From Streptomyces sp. CG1 (GTDB taxonomy: Bacteria; Actinomycetota; Actinomycetes; Streptomycetales; Streptomycetaceae): a DNA stretch of 64,000 nt. Below, piece after piece: positions 45,599-55,734 of the stretch. Positions within the stretch are counted from its first letter, which is position 1. Every line of letters begins with the position of its first letter. Made by a program: the position numbers and the translations under genes. Location: the NCBI RefSeq assembly GCF_041080625.1, contig NZ_CP163518.1:3038001-3102000 (forward strand), written 5' to 3'. Below the pieces are notes generated by a model, which was not told the DNA's origin, made no database searches, and saw only the letters and a program-made list of their open reading frames with translations.

Positions 45599-46810
45599 AT
45601 GACGCCCACAGAGCCCGAATGCCCCGCAGGGCCTGAAGAAGACCAAAACGGCGGGACAGCCCGTTACGGCCTGGCCGAACGGATCACCGGCGCCCTCGTC
45701 GGAGCCGCCGTCGGTGACGCCCTCGGCGGCCCGGTCGAGGGCTACGACCCCGAGCGGATCGCCGAGCGCCATGGTGGCCGCGTCCACGGCATCGTCGGCC
45801 CCTGGCACGGCGACGCCTGGCGCACCGCGCGCCCCATCGCCCCGTACCACAAGGGCGACGGGCACGTCACCGACGACACCCTGATGACCCACGCGCTGGT
45901 ACGGGTCTACGCCCGGGTCCGCGACCACCTGGACGCGTACGCGATCGCCGACCACCTGGTCCCGGACCTGATGACCAACCCGCGCTGGATCCCGGAACTG
46001 GAGGCCGAGGCCCTCCCCCTGCACCGGCTCTTCCTCGCCGAGAAGTGGCTCGTGGCACGGCTCGCCCACGGCCACGTCGACCCCCGGGAAGCCGGCGTCG
46101 GCAACATCGTCAACTGCGGCGCCGCGATGTACATGGCCCCCGTCGGCCTGGTCAACGCGGCCCACCCGGCCGCCGCCTACGCCGAGGCGCTGGACATCGC
46201 CGGTGCGCACCAGTCGTCGTACGGCCGTGAGGCGGCCGGTGTCCTCGCCGCCGCCGTCGCCGCGGCGACGGCCCCCGGCGCGAGCCCGGACTCGGTCGTC
46301 ACCGCCTGTCTTTCGCTGGCGAAGGACGGCACGCGCGAGGCGATCGAGAAGGTCTGCGAAGTGGCCCGCGGCCACCGTGACTTCGAGTCCGCGCTACGAC
46401 CCCTGCGCGCGGCGGTGGCCCCGTACGACACCGTCGGCCCGGACTACCGCGCGCCTTCCCTGGCCGCGCGCCGCCCCTCCCGGCTGCACGCGATCGAGGA
46501 ACTGCCCATCGCGCTCGGCATGTTGCTGGTCTCCGGCGGGGACTACCGGCACGCCGTCCTCGGCGCGGTCAACTACGGCCGTGACTGCGACTCGATCGCC
46601 ACGATGGCCGGTGCCCTCGCGGGTGCCCTCGGCTCACCGGTCCCGGAGGACTGGGCGAAGACGGTGGCGGAGGCGAGCCGCCTGGACCTGTGGGCGCCGG
46701 CCCGCACGCTCACCGAGGTCACACGGGAGATCTTCGCGCGCGACGTACGCCGGCGCCGGGCACACGAGCGGGCGTTCACGGCGCTCGGAGGCACCGCATG
46801 CTCCGACTGA
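45599..46810 (+). CDS. ADP-ribosylglycohydrolase family protein 3
   Basis: A 403-residue DraG-type hydrolase with intact motifs: ITGALVGAAVGDALGGPVEGYDPERIAERHGG, VTDDTLMTHALVRVYARV and VNYGRDCDSIATMAGALAGALGSPVPEDW. The central segment NIVNCGAAMYMAPVGLVNAAHP is typical of bacterial members acting on small ADP-ribosylated or nucleoside-like substrates. Start taken at ATG 45599, 12 bases after AGGAGG; ATG 45587 overlaps the previous stop but touches the ribosome site. It overlaps the next gene by 13 bp. Confidence 0.85.
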   Translation: MTPTEPECPAGPEEDQNGGTARYGLAERITGALVGAAVGDALGGPVEGYDPERIAERHGGRVHGIVGPWHGDAWRTARPIAPYHKGDGHVTDDTLMTHALVRVYARVRDHLDAYAIADHLVPDLMTNPRWIPELEAEALPLHRLFLAEKWLVARLAHGHVDPREAGVGNIVNCGAAMYMAPVGLVNAAHPAAAYAEALDIAGAHQSSYGREAAGVLAAAVAAATAPGASPDSVVTACLSLAKDGTREAIEKVCEVARGHRDFESALRPLRAAVAPYDTVGPDYRAPSLAARRPSRLHAIEELPIALGMLLVSGGDYRHAVLGAVNYGRDCDSIATMAGALAGALGSPVPEDWAKTVAEASRLDLWAPARTLTEVTREIFARDVRRRRAHERAFTALGGTACSD

Positions 46811-48249
46811 CCTGGGTCCAGCCGGAGGACCTGCTGGGCCACGAACTCCGCCAGGCCCGCCTGGACGGCCGGTCGCCGTCGGCGATCGAGGCACGCTGGC
46901 GAGCGGCGGGCGGCCCGGACGCCCCGCCCCGCGCAGGCGCGTCCGCCCATCGGGCTTCCCGCTACCTGCGTCTCCTGGCGGAGGACCTGCTGGACGAACT
47001 GGCCGACCTGCCGAGCGCGTTGTCCGAGGACGAGCCGACGGACCTCCTTCGCATCAAGTCCCTGTGTGCGGAGTGGCCGACGCCACCGAACTGCGACGAA
47101 CTCTCGTCACGCGACTGCGGACCGTCCGTGGCTGGTCGCGCCGACGCAGCGGCAGCCGCACATCAACCAGGGCCCCGCGCCCCTCTGGGGCGCTTCCCCG
47201 CCGCCCTCGAAGCCGCCTGGCTGGGCCGAGCCATCGGCTGCCTCCTCGGCAAACCCGTGGAGAAGCTCCCTCTCGACGGCATCCGAGCTCTCGCCCAAGC
47301 CGCCGGCAACTGGCCTCTCACCAGCTACTTCACCGCCGTGGGCGTCCCGGAGGACCTCCTCGCCGCGCACCCCTGGAACCGCCGCTCGGCCCCCGCCTCC
47401 CTCGCCGAGAACATCGACGGCATGCCCGAGGACGACGACCTCAACTACCCCCTCCTGAACCTCCTGCTCCTCCGGCGGCACGGAAAGACCTTCAGCACCG
47501 ACGACGTGGCCCGGCTCTGGCTGGACGAACTCCCGCCCGGCCGTACCTTCACCGCCGAGCGGGTTGCCTGCCGCAACCTCCTCACCGGCATCGAACCCCC
47601 GTACACCGCCCGCCACCGCAACCCCTTCCGCGAGTGGATCGGCGCCTTGATCCGCGCCGACGTGCACGGCTGGACCAACCCCGGCGACCCGGCCGCCGCA
47701 GCCGAACAGGCTTACCGCGACGCGGTCCTCACCCACACCGCCAACGGCGTCTACGCGGCGATGTTCACGGCCGCCGTCATCGCCACCGCCGCCACCGGCG
47801 GCCACGACGTCCACGCCTGTCTGCGCACCGGCCGCCGGGTGATCCCGCCCCGCTCCCGGCTCGCGCGGGCGATCGACCACGCCGTCCGGCTGGCCGAGTC
47901 CCACGAGGACTTCGACGACGTCGTGGACCAGCTCCACGCCCGCTACTCCCCCGCCCACCACTGGGTCCACGCCCTCCCCAACACCGCCCTGCTCACCGCC
48001 GCCCTCACTCACGCGGACGGCGACTTCACCGGCTCCATCTGCCGTGCGGTGTCGGGCGGCCTGGACACCGACTCGGTCGGCGCCACGGCCGGCAGCATCG
48101 CCGGACTGCTCGCGGGCGACCCCGCCGCCCTCCCCGACCGCTGGCGTGCCCCGCTGAAGAACCGGCTCGCCACCACCGTCGCCGACTTCGACGGCGCCGG
48201 TTTCGACACCCTCGCCCACCTCACCCATCTGGAGGCGACCCGCTCATGA
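46798..48249 (+). CDS. ADP-ribosylglycohydrolase family protein 4 with N-terminal extension
   Basis: A 483-residue protein. Residues 1-105 (MLRLTWVQPEDLLGHELRQARLDG...) are an extension not found in the other three. Residues 106-129 derive from a dispersed 70-bp repeat inserted in frame. The DraG fold begins at FPAALEAAWLGRAIGCLLGKPVEKL, with EDDDLNYPLLNLLLLRRHG as first metal motif and VSGGLDTDSVGATAGSIAGLLAG as second. ATG has GGAGG; the stop overlaps the kinase start (ATGA). Confidence 0.83.
   Translation: MLRLTWVQPEDLLGHELRQARLDGRSPSAIEARWRAAGGPDAPPRAGASAHRASRYLRLLAEDLLDELADLPSALSEDEPTDLLRIKSLCAEWPTPPNCDELSSRDCGPSVAGRADAAAAAHQPGPRAPLGRFPAALEAAWLGRAIGCLLGKPVEKLPLDGIRALAQAAGNWPLTSYFTAVGVPEDLLAAHPWNRRSAPASLAENIDGMPEDDDLNYPLLNLLLLRRHGKTFSTDDVARLWLDELPPGRTFTAERVACRNLLTGIEPPYTARHRNPFREWIGALIRADVHGWTNPGDPAAAAEQAYRDAVLTHTANGVYAAMFTAAVIATAATGGHDVHACLRTGRRVIPPRSRLARAIDHAVRLAESHEDFDDVVDQLHARYSPAHHWVHALPNTALLTAALTHADGDFTGSICRAVSGGLDTDSVGATAGSIAGLLAGDPAALPDRWRAPLKNRLATTVADFDGAGFDTLAHLTHLEATRS
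47115..47184. repeat. 70-bp dispersed repeat, copy A, inside coding sequence
   Basis: This segment and 53945-54014 have the same length and share CTGCGGNCCGTC, GTGGCT-GTCGCGCC and GCCCCGCGCCCCT. On the minus strand both read a peptide of the form RGAG...VGATSH. It is followed by a short hairpin (GCGCCCC-TCT-GGGGCGC). Here it lies in frame in the fourth DraG-type gene, forming a linker between the N-terminal extension and the catalytic fold. Confidence 0.8.
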
Positions 48250-49139
48250 CCCACATCGTCGTCCTCGGCAGCACGAACATGGACCTCGTCACCTATGTCA
48301 CCAAGGCCCCGCAGCGCGGCGAGACCGTGACGGGACGGGAGTTCCGTACGATCCCCGGCGGCAAGGGGTCCAACCAGGCGATCGCCGCGGCCCGCGCCGG
48401 CGCCACGGTCTCTATGATCGGCGCCGTCGGCAACGACGCCTTCGGCCTGCGGCTGCGCGACACCCTCGAACACTCCGGTGTGGACACGGACTTCCTGCGT
48501 ACGGTCGAGGGCCCGTCCGGCACCGCACACATCGTGGTGGACGACGAGGGCGCCAACTCCATCGTCGTCATCCCCGGCGCGAACGGCACCGTCGACCATC
48601 TCTCCCCCGGCGACGAGGGCGTGATCGCCTCAGCCGACGCGCTGCTGCTGCAGCTGGAGATCCCGTCGGCCGCGGTCGTCGCGGGCGCGGAGGCGGCGCG
48701 CCGGCACGGGGTCCGTACGGTGCTCACCCCCTCGCCCGCCCAGCCGCTGGAGCCCGAACTCCTCGCCGCGACCGACCTGTTGGTGCCCAACGAGTACGAG
48801 GCGGTCACCCTCACCGGCCGCACCGACCCGCGCGAGGCCGCCGCCGCACTGCTGGACCTGGTGCCGAAGGTCGTCGTCACCCTGGGCGCGACCGGCAGCC
48901 TCTACCTGGCCCGGGGCACCGAGCCGCTCGTGATCCCGGCGCCGAAGGTGACCGCCGTCGACTCCACGGGCGCAGGTGACACCTTCGTCGGCGCGCTCGC
49001 GGTGGCCCTCGCCGAGGAGAAACCGGTGCGGGAGGCCCTGTCCTGGGCGGCGGCCGCCGCGGCGATCTCCGTCCAGCGGGCCGGGGCGTCGGCGTCGATG
49101 CCGTACCGCCCCGAGATCGACGCCCAGTGCACCGCGTGA
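48246..49139 (+). CDS. PfkB-family carbohydrate kinase, ribokinase-like
   Basis: A 297-residue PfkB kinase. It opens HIVVLGSTNMDLVTYVTKAPQRGETV, has the sugar motif IPGGKGSNQAIAAARAGA, and the catalytic STGAGDTFVGALAVALAE with the base Asp. Ribokinases phosphorylate ribose at O5. As the last gene of an operon with four DraG-type proteins, it may salvage ribose released from ADP-ribose or related nucleosides. The 4-bp overlap shows tight coupling. Confidence 0.88.
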   Translation: MTHIVVLGSTNMDLVTYVTKAPQRGETVTGREFRTIPGGKGSNQAIAAARAGATVSMIGAVGNDAFGLRLRDTLEHSGVDTDFLRTVEGPSGTAHIVVDDEGANSIVVIPGANGTVDHLSPGDEGVIASADALLLQLEIPSAAVVAGAEAARRHGVRTVLTPSPAQPLEPELLAATDLLVPNEYEAVTLTGRTDPREAAAALLDLVPKVVVTLGATGSLYLARGTEPLVIPAPKVTAVDSTGAGDTFVGALAVALAEEKPVREALSWAAAAAAISVQRAGASASMPYRPEIDAQCTA

Positions 49140-49149
49140 GGACCAGCGC

Positions 49150-49756
49150 ATGAGGTACGACGCACGAGTACGACGACTCAGCCCTTGTCGGTCTGCGCAT
49201 GCTGGACCTGGCCCGCCGGCCGCCACGCTGCTCGGTGACTTCGGCGCCGAGGTGATCAAGGTCGAGCCCGACCCCTCTCGCGGGCAGGCCCGGCCAAGCA
49301 CGGCGTCGCCCCGTGGTGAAAGGTGCTCGGCCGCAACAGGCGCACCATCACCCTGGGCCCGTCCACGCCCGGGACCTCCACACTGGCTTCGGCACGCGGA
49401 GGCGATGAGCGGCTTCGCCGCGATCACCGGCGAGCCGGAGGCGCTGGCCGCGGGCGCAGAGGCGGTGGTCATCGACCTGGCGGACGCGGTCGCCCCGGAC
49501 CGCTGGGAGTAGGCCCGCCCTGGACGGCCCCTGGGTCGCCCCGGACCCGGCCCGGCCTCGCCGCACTCCCCGGTCTCTCGGGCCTACGACCGCCGAAGGT
49601 GACCACCCCGGACCAGATCAGGCGGGTCGCCCGGCCGCCTCCGTCCCCCTGTACACCCTGTTGGAGACGGCCCACGGCATCGAGCACGCCCTGTGCCATC
49701 GCCACCGCCCACCCCGCGCCACGGGGCATCGCCCCCGGCGAGGCGGATCTGAGCTG
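49150..49756 (+). pseudogene. decayed CaiB/BaiF (family III) CoA-transferase
   Basis: Pieces of a family III CoA-transferase lie in order but in different frames. LRMLDLA and PAATLLGDFGAEVIKVEPDPSRG are from the N-terminal CoA-binding region, VLGRNRRTITLGPSTPG from the next strand, MSGFAAITGEP from the middle, and VPLYTLLETAHGI from the C-terminal part. The FAGP segment that should precede PAATLLGDFG is deleted, and most of the protein is missing (under 600 bp remain of a normal ~1.2 kb). It is non-functional. Confidence 0.72.
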
Positions 49757-49768
49757 ATCTTTCCCATG

Positions 49769-49805
49769 CAGCGAGGGCACCCGGAAGTTCCGGGTGCCCT
49801 CGCTG
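49769..49805. terminator. strong hairpin after lgt
   Basis: CAGCGAGGGCACCCGG and its complement form a 16-bp stem around a 5-nt loop, 18 bp past the lgt stop and just past the convergent CoA-transferase remnant. It probably terminates both strands. Confidence 0.75.
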
Positions 49806-49822
49806 TCGCTGCAGAGAAATCG

Positions 49823-50758
49823 TCAGCTCTTCTTGGTCGCCGACTCGGTCTCGTCCTTCACCTCGGCCTCAACAGCCGCACCCGCCTCTGCGCTGTCCTC
49901 CGCCTCGGCCGCAGCCTCCGTATCGTCGGCCGAACCGTCGGAGACACCCGGCTCAACCACGGCTTCCCGCCCCGGCCGCTTCTTCGACGACACCACGATG
50001 TACGTCACCGCCAGCAGGAACACGATGATCGCGGTCCAGTCGTTCAGGCGGAGGCCCAGGATGTGGTGCGCGTCGTCCACGCGCATGTACTCGATCCAGC
50101 CGCGGCCCACGCAGTACGCCGCGACGTACAGGGCGAACGCCCGGCCATGGCCCATGTTGAAGCGGCGGTCGGCCCAGATGACCAGGAAGCCGACACCGAT
50201 GCACCACAGGGACTCGTAGAGGAACGTCGGGTGGTAGTAGCCCGGCACCCGGCCGCCCTCGGAGGAGGTGATGTGCAGGGCCCACGGAACATGGGTCTCC
50301 CGGCCGTACAGCTCCTGGTTGAACCAGTTGCCCCAGCGGCCGATGGCCTGTGCGAAGGCGATGCCGGGCGCGACGGCGTCGGCGTACGCCGGCATCGGGA
50401 TGCCCCGGCGCCGTGCGCCGATCCACGCGCCGAGCGCGCCGAGCGCGATCGCGCCCCAGATACCCAGGCCGCCCTGCCACACCTTGAAGGCGTCCACCCA
50501 GTCACGGCCCGGACTGAAGTACAGCTCGTAGTCCGTGATCACGTGGTACAGCCGGCCGCCGACCAGGCCGAACGGCACAGCCCAGACCGCGATGTCGGCG
50601 ACCGTGCCGGTCCGCCCGCCGCGGGCGATCCAGCGCTTGTTGCCGAGCCAGACGGCGACGAAGACGCCGATGATGATGCAGAAGGCGTAGCCGCGCAGCG
50701 GGATGGGGCCGAGATAGAGCACCCCGCGCGACGGGCTGGGAATGTAGGAAAGTTCCAT
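49823..50758 (-). CDS. lgt: prolipoprotein diacylglyceryl transferase
   Basis: A 311-residue membrane enzyme that transfers diacylglycerol from phosphatidylglycerol to the lipobox Cys of prolipoproteins. Seven hydrophobic segments; family signature IGRWGNWFNQELYG with the essential Arg, and the N-terminal PIPLRGYAFCIIIGVF. The last ~45 residues are an Ala/Glu-rich acidic tail, common in actinobacterial Lgt. ATG 50758. The gap of 104 bp to the DsbA-like gene shows nothing notable. Confidence 0.95.
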   Translation of the reverse strand: MELSYIPSPSRGVLYLGPIPLRGYAFCIIIGVFVAVWLGNKRWIARGGRTGTVADIAVWAVPFGLVGGRLYHVITDYELYFSPGRDWVDAFKVWQGGLGIWGAIALGALGAWIGARRRGIPMPAYADAVAPGIAFAQAIGRWGNWFNQELYGRETHVPWALHITSSEGGRVPGYYHPTFLYESLWCIGVGFLVIWADRRFNMGHGRAFALYVAAYCVGRGWIEYMRVDDAHHILGLRLNDWTAIIVFLLAVTYIVVSSKKRPGREAVVEPGVSDGSADDTEAAAEAEDSAEAGAAVEAEVKDETESATKKS

Positions 50759-50862
50759 GGCAAGTCCGACGCTACCGTGCCGGGCCGTGGGGACGGCAAG
50801 CAGCCCGGCTACGGCTCCATAACGGGGGCGTCAAAACAGCAGGCGGGTCGGAGGGAAATCCC

Positions 50863-51636
50863 TTACCCGCGGTTGGCTCCCTCCACCATCTGCTTGAGCT
50901 TGGCCGGGGTCATGGTCTGGTCCTGGTAGATGTTCTTCCCGCCGAGCAGGACCGTGGGCGTGCCGGTGAAGCCGCCGCCCTGGAAGGCCTTCTGGGACTT
51001 GTTCACCCAGCTGTCGTGGGTGCCGTCCTTGACGCACTTCTGGAAGGCCGGCGCGTTCAGACCGCTGACCTTGCCGGCCAGCTCGATCAGCTTGGCGTTG
51101 TCCGCGAACGCGTCGTCGGTTTCCTTGGGCTGGTTCGAGTACAGCGCGTCGTGGTAGTCGCGGAACTTTCCGGCGTCCTGGGCGCAGGCCACGGCGTTGG
51201 CCGCGCGCAGGGAGCCCGTGCCACCAAGATTGCCGTCGATCAGGCGGACCAGGTGGTACTCGATTCTGAGCTTGCCGGAGTCGGCCAGCTGATGGAGCGT
51301 CGGGCGGTAGGCGACCTCGAAGGCCATGCAGGCCGGGCAGCGCATGTCCTCCCAGACGGTGAGCGTCGATTTGGCGCCGTCCTTGCCGACCGGGATGGCG
51401 AGGCTGTCCTTGCCCTGGGCGCCCGAGGGCGCCACGACCGGGCCCGCCTTCTCGCTGCCCTTTTTACCGGCGTTCGCGGCCAGAACGCCGATCACCGCCG
51501 CGAGGCCCAGGACGCAGACGATGCTCGCGCCCACGATGAGAGTGCGCCGTCGCTTGTCCGAGGCCTTCTGCTTCTCGCGCTCGACCGCCAGCCGCTCCCG
51601 GGCGGTGCGCTTTCCGTCACGGTTCTTCTCGCTCAC
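50863..51636 (-). CDS. membrane-anchored DsbA-family thiol oxidoreductase
   Basis: A 257-residue thioredoxin-fold protein. A basic cytosolic N-terminus (1-31), one membrane helix (32-54), then an exported DsbA domain with redox motif CPAC (100-103) in VWEDMRCPACMAFE and the cis-Pro loop FTGTPTVLLGG. It probably forms or isomerises disulfides in secreted proteins. GTG 51636. It lies between the trpA terminator and lgt. Confidence 0.88.
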   Translation of the reverse strand: MSEKNRDGKRTARERLAVEREKQKASDKRRRTLIVGASIVCVLGLAAVIGVLAANAGKKGSEKAGPVVAPSGAQGKDSLAIPVGKDGAKSTLTVWEDMRCPACMAFEVAYRPTLHQLADSGKLRIEYHLVRLIDGNLGGTGSLRAANAVACAQDAGKFRDYHDALYSNQPKETDDAFADNAKLIELAGKVSGLNAPAFQKCVKDGTHDSWVNKSQKAFQGGGFTGTPTVLLGGKNIYQDQTMTPAKLKQMVEGANRG

Positions 51637-51650
51637 ACCCCCAGAACGAA

Positions 51651-51677
51651 CCGGGGAGGCGCAGCGCGCCTCCCCGG
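51651..51677 (-). terminator. terminator after trpA
   Basis: CCGGGGAGGCGC and its exact complement, a 12-bp stem with a 3-nt loop, 99 bp past the trpA stop and 14 bp upstream of the DsbA-like start. It should end the trpC-M-B-A transcript. The rest of 51637-51775 shows nothing else. Confidence 0.75.
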
Positions 51678-51775
51678 CCAGAGGTCCACCCGTTCGAGTG
51701 ACCGAATATTCCGTTACGGACAGATACGAATGAGAGACGAATGGCGAACGAAAGCAGCCGAACGACTACGGACAG

Positions 51776-52593
51776 TTACGACTGCTGTCCGCGCACGCCC
51801 TGCGCCAACTCCCCGGCGAGCTCGCGGACCGCCTCGACGCCCGACGCACGGTCGGGGGCGTCGAGCATCCGCTTCACGAAGGCCGAGCCGACGATCACGC
51901 CGTCGGCGAAGCCGGCGACCTCGGCGGCCTGAGCCGCGTTGGAGACGCCCAGTCCGACGCAGACGGGCAGCCCGGTACCGGTGGCGCGGGTGCGCTCGAC
52001 CAGGTTCTGGGCCTGCGCGCCGACGGATTCACGGGTGCCGGTGACGCCCATCAGCGAGGCGGCGTAGACGAAACCGCTGCCCGCCGCGGTGATCTGGGCG
52101 AGCCGCGCGTCCTTGCTGCTCGGCGCCACGACGAAGACCGTCGCGAGGCCGTGCTTCTCGGCGTGTTCCCGCCACAGCGCCGACTCCTGGACGGGCAGGT
52201 CGGGCAGGATGCAGCCCGCGCCGCCCGCCTCCGCCAGCTCGGCGGTGAACCGCTCGACGCCGTAGCGGTCGATGGGGTTCCAGTACGTCATGACGAGCAC
52301 CGGCTTGCCGGTCGCCTGGTGCGCCTCCCGGACCGTCCGCATCACATCGGCGATCTTGACCCCGCCACGCAGGGCGATGTCGTCGGCGGTCTGGATGACC
52401 GGGCCGTCGAGGACGGGGTCGCTGTGCGGCAGACCGACCTCCACGACGTCCGCCCCGCCGTCGAAGACGGCCTTGATCGCCTCGATGCCGCCGTCCACGG
52501 TCGGGAACCCGGCCGGGAGGTAGGCGATGAGCGCGGAGCGGCCCTCGGCCTTGGCGGCGGCGAGGGTGTCGCTCAGCAGCTGAATGTTCCCGC

Positions 52594-52597
<4 letters not shown>
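51776..52597 (-). CDS. trpA: tryptophan synthase alpha chain
   Basis: A 273-residue TIM barrel cleaving indole-3-glycerol phosphate to indole and G3P. Catalytic Glu53 in [17 protein letters not shown] with Asp64, plus [15 protein letters not shown] for phosphate binding. GTG 52597 overlaps the trpB stop (GTGA), coupling the two subunits. Confidence 0.97.
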
Positions 52598-53877
<1,280 letters not shown>

Positions 53878-53944
53878 GCGGAAACCTCACGGTGAGTGCG
53901 TGGAAAAACACTATGCGCCGTGGGGGCGGGGATTTGTCCGTCGG

Positions 53945-54014
53945 CTGCGGGCCGTCAGTGGCTTGTCGCGCCCACGCGACGGAGTCGCATATTCAGATAC
54001 AGCCCCGCGCCCCT
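53945..54014. repeat. 70-bp dispersed repeat, copy B, at the 3' end of trpM
   Basis: Same length and clear similarity to copy A at 47115-47184. It covers the trpM stop codon (53955-53957), so the last ~20 TrpM residues are encoded by the repeat and its insertion may have replaced the native end of the protein. Confidence 0.8.
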
Positions 54015-54182
54015 GAAGGTCGGCTGCTGCCATCGCATGCCGTTCACCTGCCCGGGCTCGTCACCGATGACGTACCGGACGCGACGACCGTGGACGCGCC
54101 TCGCCGGGGCTCGGCAGCCCCGGGGGCGGCAGCCGCGCGCCAGGCGGGCGTAGCGGTCCAGGGTTGTCACGGTGAGAGTCAT
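53955..54182 (-). CDS. trpM: TrpM/TrpX-like small protein
   Basis: A 75-residue protein between trpC and trpB. The body MTLTVTTLDRYARLARG followed by CRPRGCRAPARRVHGRR and VRYVIGDEPGQVNGMRW matches the small trp-operon protein of streptomycetes, reported in S. coelicolor to modulate tryptophan metabolism and development. The tail after about residue 52 (QQPTFRGAGLYLNMRLRRVGATSH with part of the flank) comes from a dispersed repeat. Start ATG 54182, 21 bp after trpC. Confidence 0.8.
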   Translation of the reverse strand: MTLTVTTLDRYARLARGCRPRGCRAPARRVHGRRVRYVIGDEPGQVNGMRWQQPTFRGAGLYLNMRLRRVGATSH

Positions 54183-54203
54183 CGGGGACAGCCTATCGGG
54201 TGA

Positions 54204-55013
54204 TCAGCTTCGGCCGTGCCGCAGAGCGGGATGTTCGCCGGCGGCCACCAGGTCGGAGACGGCGGACTTCGGGTCGCGGCCGGTGACCAGGGACTCGCCG
54301 ACCAGGACCGCGTCCGCGCCCGCGTTGGCGTAGGCGATCAGGTCGTGCGGGCCACGGACACCGGATTCGGCGACCTTGACGATGTGGCCTGGGATCTCCG
54401 GCGCGACCCGCTCGAACGTGGTGCGGTCGACCTCCAGGGTCTTCAGGTCGCGCGCGTTGACGCCGATGATCTTGGCGCCCGCGTCCACCGCTCGCTCGAC
54501 CTCGTCCTCGTCGTGGACCTCGACGAGCGGGGTCAGTCCGATGGACACGGCCCGCTCGATCAGCGACTCCAGGGCCGGCTGGTCCAGGGCGGCCACGATC
54601 AGCAGCGCGAGGTCGGCGCCGTACGCCCGGGCCTCCCACAGCTGGTACGACGTGACGATGAAGTCCTTGCGGAGCACCGGGATGTCCACGCGGGCGCGGA
54701 CGGCCTCCAGGTCTGCCAGCGAGCCGCCGAAGCGGCGCTGTTCGGTGAGGACGGAGATGACGGCCGCGCCGCCCGCTTCGTAGTCCGCGGCCAGCCCGGC
54801 CGGGTCGGCGATCGCGGCCAGCGCGCCCTTGGAGGGGCTGGAGCGCTTGACCTCACAGATCACCTTGACGCCGTCGCCCTTGAGCGCGGCCACCCCGTCC
54901 TTGGCGGCGGGAGCCTTGGCCGCGCGCTCCTTGAGCTCGTCGAGGCTGACGCGTGCCTGCCGCTCCGCGAGGTCGGCACGGACTCCGTCGATGATCTCGT
55001 CGAGCACACTCAC
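54204..55013 (-). CDS. trpC: indole-3-glycerol phosphate synthase
   Basis: A 269-residue single-domain TIM barrel closing CdRP to indole-3-glycerol phosphate. [13 protein letters not shown] (catalytic Lys), [55 protein letters not shown] and VAESGVRG are all present. GTG 55013. The 142 bp upstream shows no attenuator or leader peptide. No trpF is fused or adjacent; PriA downstream in the window supplies that activity. Confidence 0.96.
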   Translation of the reverse strand: MSVLDEIIDGVRADLAERQARVSLDELKERAAKAPAAKDGVAALKGDGVKVICEVKRSSPSKGALAAIADPAGLAADYEAGGAAVISVLTEQRRFGGSLADLEAVRARVDIPVLRKDFIVTSYQLWEARAYGADLALLIVAALDQPALESLIERAVSIGLTPLVEVHDEDEVERAVDAGAKIIGVNARDLKTLEVDRTTFERVAPEIPGHIVKVAESGVRGPHDLIAYANAGADAVLVGESLVTGRDPKSAVSDLVAAGEHPALRHGRS

Positions 55014-55155
55014 GCGAGCGGCCCCCTTTCAGACGGTGTTTCCTTGTTTCCTTCAGGTCTTGAAAACCCGTGGTCATTGCGATGGTATCCGGAGGAACGC
55101 GGAGGTCTCGCATCCGGTGGATGCCGGTCCCACTACCTGGACGTTCCCCAAACGA

Positions 55156-55608
55156 TCAAGGATGCAACCAGCCTCCCGACGGCAGGTTCCGGACAGTCGT
55201 GAACAGCAACAGCAGGACCCCGATCCCCCACAGATGCACCGGCCCAAGCTCCATCCGCAGCGGCCGGCCGCGCGCCGCGCGGACCGCCCAGACGGTCCAC
55301 AGCACCGCGAAGCCCAGGTAGCCGGCCACGGCCAGCGCGTTGTCGTGCAGTGCGGTGAGCAGATCGCCGTGGACGAAGGCGTGGGCACTGCGCAGTCCGC
55401 CGCAGCCGGGGCAGTACAGGCCGGTGATCCGGTACAGCGGGCAGACGGGGTAGTGGCCGGGCTGGTTCGGGTCGACGGCACCGACATACGCGAAGGCCCC
55501 GGCGACGGCTGCGAACAGCCCGCCCGGGACGGCGAGCCGGCGCCGCAGGGGGGCGGGCACGCCCGGGTACGGGACGGTCTGCGGGGCCGGGCGGCTGGCG
55601 GCGTTCAC
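55156..55608 (-). CDS. DUF2752 membrane protein
   Basis: A 150-residue protein with the DUF2752 signature CPLYRITGLYCPGCGGLRSAHAFVHGD and about three membrane helices (GGLFAAVAGAFAYVGAV, AVAGYLGFAVLWTVWAV, LWGIGVLLLLFTTV). The paired Cys may bind metal or form a disulfide. Function unknown; it lies in the conserved block between trpE and trpC. GTG 55608. Confidence 0.82.
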   Translation of the reverse strand: MNAASRPAPQTVPYPGVPAPLRRRLAVPGGLFAAVAGAFAYVGAVDPNQPGHYPVCPLYRITGLYCPGCGGLRSAHAFVHGDLLTALHDNALAVAGYLGFAVLWTVWAVRAARGRPLRMELGPVHLWGIGVLLLLFTTVRNLPSGGWLHP

Positions 55609-55680
55609 TCGAGCATTGTCCCCCTCCGCTCCGGCACCGCGCGCGTTGGACCGGAGATACGCCTCCGCACACGGCGAGAG

Positions 55681-55712
55681 GCGGCCCCCACCCTCTTCAG
55701 GTGGTGGGCCGC
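55681..55712 (-). terminator. hairpin between the HGxxPAAW and DUF2752 genes
   Basis: GCGGCCCCCACC pairs with GGTGGGCCGC around a short loop with a 2-nt bulge, 23 bp past the HGxxPAAW gene stop. No U-run. Confidence 0.5.
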
Positions 55713-55734
55713 CCCTCGCGGGAAGGCTGTGGGC

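Noticed and set aside
55014..55155. Trp attenuator or leader peptide upstream of trpC, or between hisI and trpE
   Set aside because: No short frame with consecutive Trp codons and no competing hairpins were seen; the hisI-trpE gap is only 11 bp.
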